The translations under genes and the position numbers were made by a program. A stretch of 64,000 nt of DNA from Lotus japonicus (Eukaryota; Streptophyta; Magnoliopsida; Fabales; Fabaceae). The stretch spans positions 80,306,292 through 80,370,291 of the forward strand of contig NC_080043.1 in assembly GCF_012489685.1 (NCBI RefSeq), read 5' to 3'. This document shows, piece by piece, positions 60,402 to 64,000 of the stretch (positions within the stretch are counted from its first letter, which is position 1; every line of letters starts with the position of its first letter). The notes beneath the pieces were generated by a model, which saw only the letters and a list, made by a program, of their open reading frames with translations, had not been told where the DNA came from and searched no databases.

Positions 60402-63278
60402 TCAACTGTAATAATAACGGAGATGCTGTGCATTCCAAGCCCTTGGGACCCTTCGCCCCGATAACTCCTCCAAATGATACGCCCCTTGACCAAGCTCACG
60501 CAGAATCCTGTAAGGTCCTTCCCAATTAGGTGATAACTTCGAATCATCAGGTCCCTTTGCCTTCCTGCGCAGAACCAAATCACCAACTTTCATTTGCCTC
60601 GGAACCACTCTAGAATTGTATCGCCTTTCCGACCTCTGTTTTACCATTGCCTGCCTCAAACGAACTTCTGCTTGCGTTTCCTCTGCTAAATTGAGATCAA
60701 CCAATCTATTCATGTCATTCTGCTCTTCACTATAAGTCGCCACCCTGAAAGTTACATCCTGCAATTCTGCTGGTATCATAGCATCTACCCCGTAAGTCAA
60801 CTTAAAAGGTGATTCGCCAGTAGTTGATTGAGGAGTAGTATTGTACGCCCAAATGACCGTGATCAACTCTTCAGCCCATAATCCTTTAGCTTCGCCTAGA
60901 CGCTTTCTAATTCCATTGAGAATGACTTTATTCGCTGACTCCACCTGTCCATTTGTCTGAGGGTGTTCAACTGAGGCGAAACGCATCTCAATTCCCATTC
61001 CTGCACAAAAATCCTTCACAGTTCTGCTTGTAAACTGCGTTCCATTGTCTGAGACGATAGTTGCTGGAACACCAAATCTGCAAACCAATTTTCTCCAATA
61101 AAACTTTTTGACTTTTTCTGCTGTTATTTTCGCCATTGATTCCGCCTCAATCCACTTAGTAAAATAGTCCACCGCCACCAAAATAAATCTGATTTGAGAA
61201 CCTGCTGGAGTGAACGGTCCCAGAATATCTACTCCCCACATTGCAAATGGCCACGATGAACTCATTGAGCTAAGAGTCTCAGGCGGCGCCTTATGTAAAT
61301 CTGCATAAATTTGACACTTACCACACTTCTTTACATACTCCATACAATCCCCTCGTAAAGTTGGCCAATAGAACCCTGCTCTGAGCACTTTCGCCGCCAA
61401 AGATCTTCCCCCAACATGACTTGCGCACACACCTTCGTGAACCTCAAACATGATTCTTTCCGCCTCATCCTTGGGAACACATCTCAATAAAGGTATTCCA
61501 ATCCCTCTTCTGTACAATTGACCGCCTAACAATGTGTAATGACTTGCCTCGCGAATTTGATCCTTAGAAAATGTCAGCACATCAGAACCTTCTGCCTCCA
61601 AACACTTCTTGATACGCCCTATCCAATCTGAATCCGCTAAAGTTAACACCATCATTGTCTCATCTTCTTCAATACTTGGGCTACTTAAGACTTCCTGGAT
61701 AACTGACTTATTGTTTCCCGGCTTCTTGGTGCTTGCTAACTTTGATAAAATATCCGCCCTTGTATTCTCCTCCCGCGGAACATAATTGACCTGCACTGTG
61801 CAAATCTGCTTTATCAATCCCTGAGCTTTCAATAAATACTTAGCCAGCTGTGCGTCCCTCGCCTGATATTCACCCTGGATTTGCCTGGAAACTATCTGAG
61901 AATCTGTCTTAATCATTATGCTCTTGACCCCCATCTCGATCGCCAACTTCAAACCTGCAATTATAGCTTCATACTCTGCCTGATTATTGCTTGCTTTAAA
62001 GTCAAACTTGAGTGACTGCTCAACTGTCACGCCACCTGGCCCTTCTAAGATTATTCCAGCTCCACTTCCCTTGACATTAGACGAGCCATCTACAGACAAA
62101 CTCCATTCGCCAACTTCCATATTTTTCTCACTGGAAGACATTTCATTAACAAAATCCACCAATACCTGTGCTTTAACCAGACCTTTCCTGTCAAAAGTGA
62201 TTTCAAACTTTGACAATTCAACAGCCCAGGAAACCATTCGTCCAGCCAGATCAGGCTTTTGCAAAACTTGGCGAAGTGGCAAATCTGTTTTTACCACAAT
62301 TGGAAAGCCTTGGAAATAAGGTCTTAATTTCCTGGCGGATATGATTAGAGCTAATGCAGCCTTTTCAATTTTTTGGTATCTAATTTCAGCTCCTTGAAGA
62401 GCATGACTCACAAAATATATGATCCTCATATCATCTTTACTTTCTTGCAACAAAACTGAACTAACTGCATTATCAGAAATGGAAATAAACATTGATAATG
62501 GAATACCTGGAACTGGTTTGGCTAAAATTGGTGGCCTGGATAAATGATCCTTCAAACTTTGGAACGCCTTCTCACATTCTTCAGTCCAATGAAAAGTTTT
62601 GTTCTTCCTTAAGCATTGAAAAAATGGTGCTGACTTTTCCCCAGAACACGGAAGAAACCTGGACAAAGCCGCTATTCTTCCTGTTAATTTCTGCACATCT
62701 TTAACTGAAGCTGGACTCTGCATATCAAGTATCGCCTTGCACTTATCAGGATTCGTCTCAATTCCTCTCCTAGTGATCATGAAACCCAAAAACTTTCCAC
62801 TTTGAATTCCAAACGAACACTTTTCTGGATTAAGTCTCATGTTATGCTTTCTTAATTCGCCAAAAGCTTCTTCGAGATCAGAACAATGTGCCATCATTTC
62901 CTCTGACTTGACCACCATGTCATCTACATAAATCTCCATGTTCCGCCCCACCTACTTGTCAAACACCTTATCCATCAACCTTTGATATGTTGCTCCCGCA
63001 TTCTTCAACCCAAACGGCATAGTCTGATAACAATAGTTCGCCTGATTTGTCATAAAAGCTGTCTTCTCCTCATCGGGCTGGTACATTCTTATCTGGTGAT
63101 ACTCTGAATATGCATCCATGAGGCTAAGCATTCCGAACCCTGATGCCCTATCAACAAGCTTATCAATATTTGGTAAAGGATAAGAATCCTTAGGACAATG
63201 TTTGTTCAAATCTGTATAATCCGTGCACATTCGCCACTTTCCATTAGCCTTCTTCACCATAACAACATTCGCCAACTG
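60402..63278 (-). pseudogene. Ty3/gypsy Tat-clade pol: RT, dual RNase H, integrase (5'-truncated)
   Basis: Reads right to left. RT: VKKANGKWRMCTDYTDLNK, MPFGLKNAGATYQRLM, YVDDMVVKS. First RNase H: FISISDNAVSSVLLQE onward. Second, archaeal-type RNase H: WSLSVDGSSNVKGSGAG, ASNNQAEYEAIIAGL, KTDSQIVSRQIQGE and NTRADILSKLA. Integrase: HHCC zinc finger (HEGVCASHV, CGKCQIY) and the DDE core (GVDILGPF, VSDNGTQF, HPQTNGQVESAN), ending HLRYYYS. The second RNase H marks the Tat clade. An in-frame TAG at 62952-62954 interrupts RT just before YVDD. The 5' part (gag, protease, RT start) is absent because another LTR begins at 63279. Confidence 0.9.
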
Positions 63279-64000
63279 TTCTAGGAATGGACATTGAAGA
63301 GAGGCATAGTACCTAGAGGTAGAGGGATTGTGCCAAGAGAGAGTGAGAATGAGAGAGAGTGCTGAATTTCAAGTGTTATTTCATCAAATGAGCCAAAAGT
63401 CCCCCCAATTGATAACTACCTCCTATTTATAGAGCTTGGGTACTACCTATTGGGCCAATTGGGCCTCCGAGGTCAAGGCCCAACTGAAGGCCAGGGCCCC
63501 GCCTCAGGGCGGGATACATGCTGGGCGTTGCCCCTCCAGGGGCTCGCCCAGTCCACTAGTCCACAAGACACCGAGCTCGAGGTACGAGAGCTAAGGGTGT
63601 CTTTTAAATGCTGTTTGTACACCGGAATCTACACTGCCAACATGGCTTGAGAAAAGAGAAGTTAACTATGCCGCCAACATGGCGTGAGCAAAAGGAAACT
63701 AGCATTTTCAGTTACCCAGTCCACTGACTTGACGAGCAAACCAAGCTGGCAAGTCCACAAGTCCGCAAGCGGCGAGAACGACTACTTTGTATTGGTGACA
63801 AGTTGGAGCAGGTGTATGATCTCTCGCCGGCGGGAAAGGTGGCAGGCATGGGTCATGTGCCGATCATTCAATCATTGACTGGCGGTGACCCCGATGAGCG
63901 ACCGAACTTCGTTGTTGGTGTCAATCGTCAGGCGATGGCGTTTGATCCTTATAGTGGCGAGGCTTTTCGCGCCTTCCCTTATTTTAAAACCCTTTCAAAT
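63279..64000 (-). repeat. LTR of a second retrotransposon inserted in the Tat pol
   Basis: Pol similarity ends exactly where a TG (TGTTCTAGGAATGG) begins on the plus strand. On the minus strand this would be an LTR ending CCTAGAACA. A minus-strand TATA box (CTCTATAAATAGGA at 63421-63434) fits the same orientation. The region is GC-richer than its surroundings and not similar enough to 56088-56500 to be the partner LTR. The other end is outside the window. Short frames inside it are not considered genes. Confidence 0.55.

Noticed and set aside
63450..63878. Two short plus-strand frames at the right end
   Set aside because: They fall in a probable LTR and have no recognised content.

Overview
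The window is nuclear DNA of a dicot plant. It has AT-rich intergenic sequence, plant genes with many GT-AG introns, tRNA-derived SINEs and the usual plant transposon superfamilies. The gene set and SINE styles suggest a legume, possibly Lotus; that is an inference, not a proof.

Host genes, left to right: two tandemly duplicated SAUR genes on + (5668-6006 and 10888-11211); a seven-exon cytosolic triosephosphate isomerase gene on + (31328-35550) whose catalytic His position encodes Pro; an eleven-exon CDPK-related kinase on - (36422-43104), convergent with the isomerase gene; and a five-exon CRIB-RhoGAP (RopGAP) on + (48215-51554) whose stop codon lies inside a SINE.

Mobile DNA fills much of the rest. 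At the left edge is a PIF/Harbinger element (267-2843) carrying only a Myb/SANT-like gene, then a Tourist-like element with a LINE nested in it (2975-4753). The spacer between the SAUR genes holds a Helitron helicase relic and a hAT element with a nested LINE tail. From 18.2 to 30.7 kb lie two endogenous pararetrovirus insertions (Caulimoviridae, florendovirus-like). One is a rearranged, deletion-bearing copy (18271-21420). The other is a near unit-length but broken copy (23741-30643, minus strand) with promoter, primer binding site, movement protein, coat/zinc-knuckle/protease region, RT/RNase H and an intact downstream ORF2. Both abut TA microsatellites. A hAT element sits in isomerase intron 2. 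A Pack-MULE-like element lies at 52837-54350. The right end is a Tat-clade Ty3/gypsy element on the minus strand (about 56.09-63.28 kb) with an antisense spliced extra gene, and its pol is cut by the LTR of a second element.

A theme not explained by ordinary annotation is a set of at least twelve very short insertions (11-58 bp). Each carries an A-run at one end and is flanked by 11-18 bp direct repeats. They look like extremely 5'-truncated retroposition events. One lies in the promoter of the first SAUR gene and is absent from its duplicate.

All exon models were built by hand from splice consensus and reading frame. No alignments or database searches were run.
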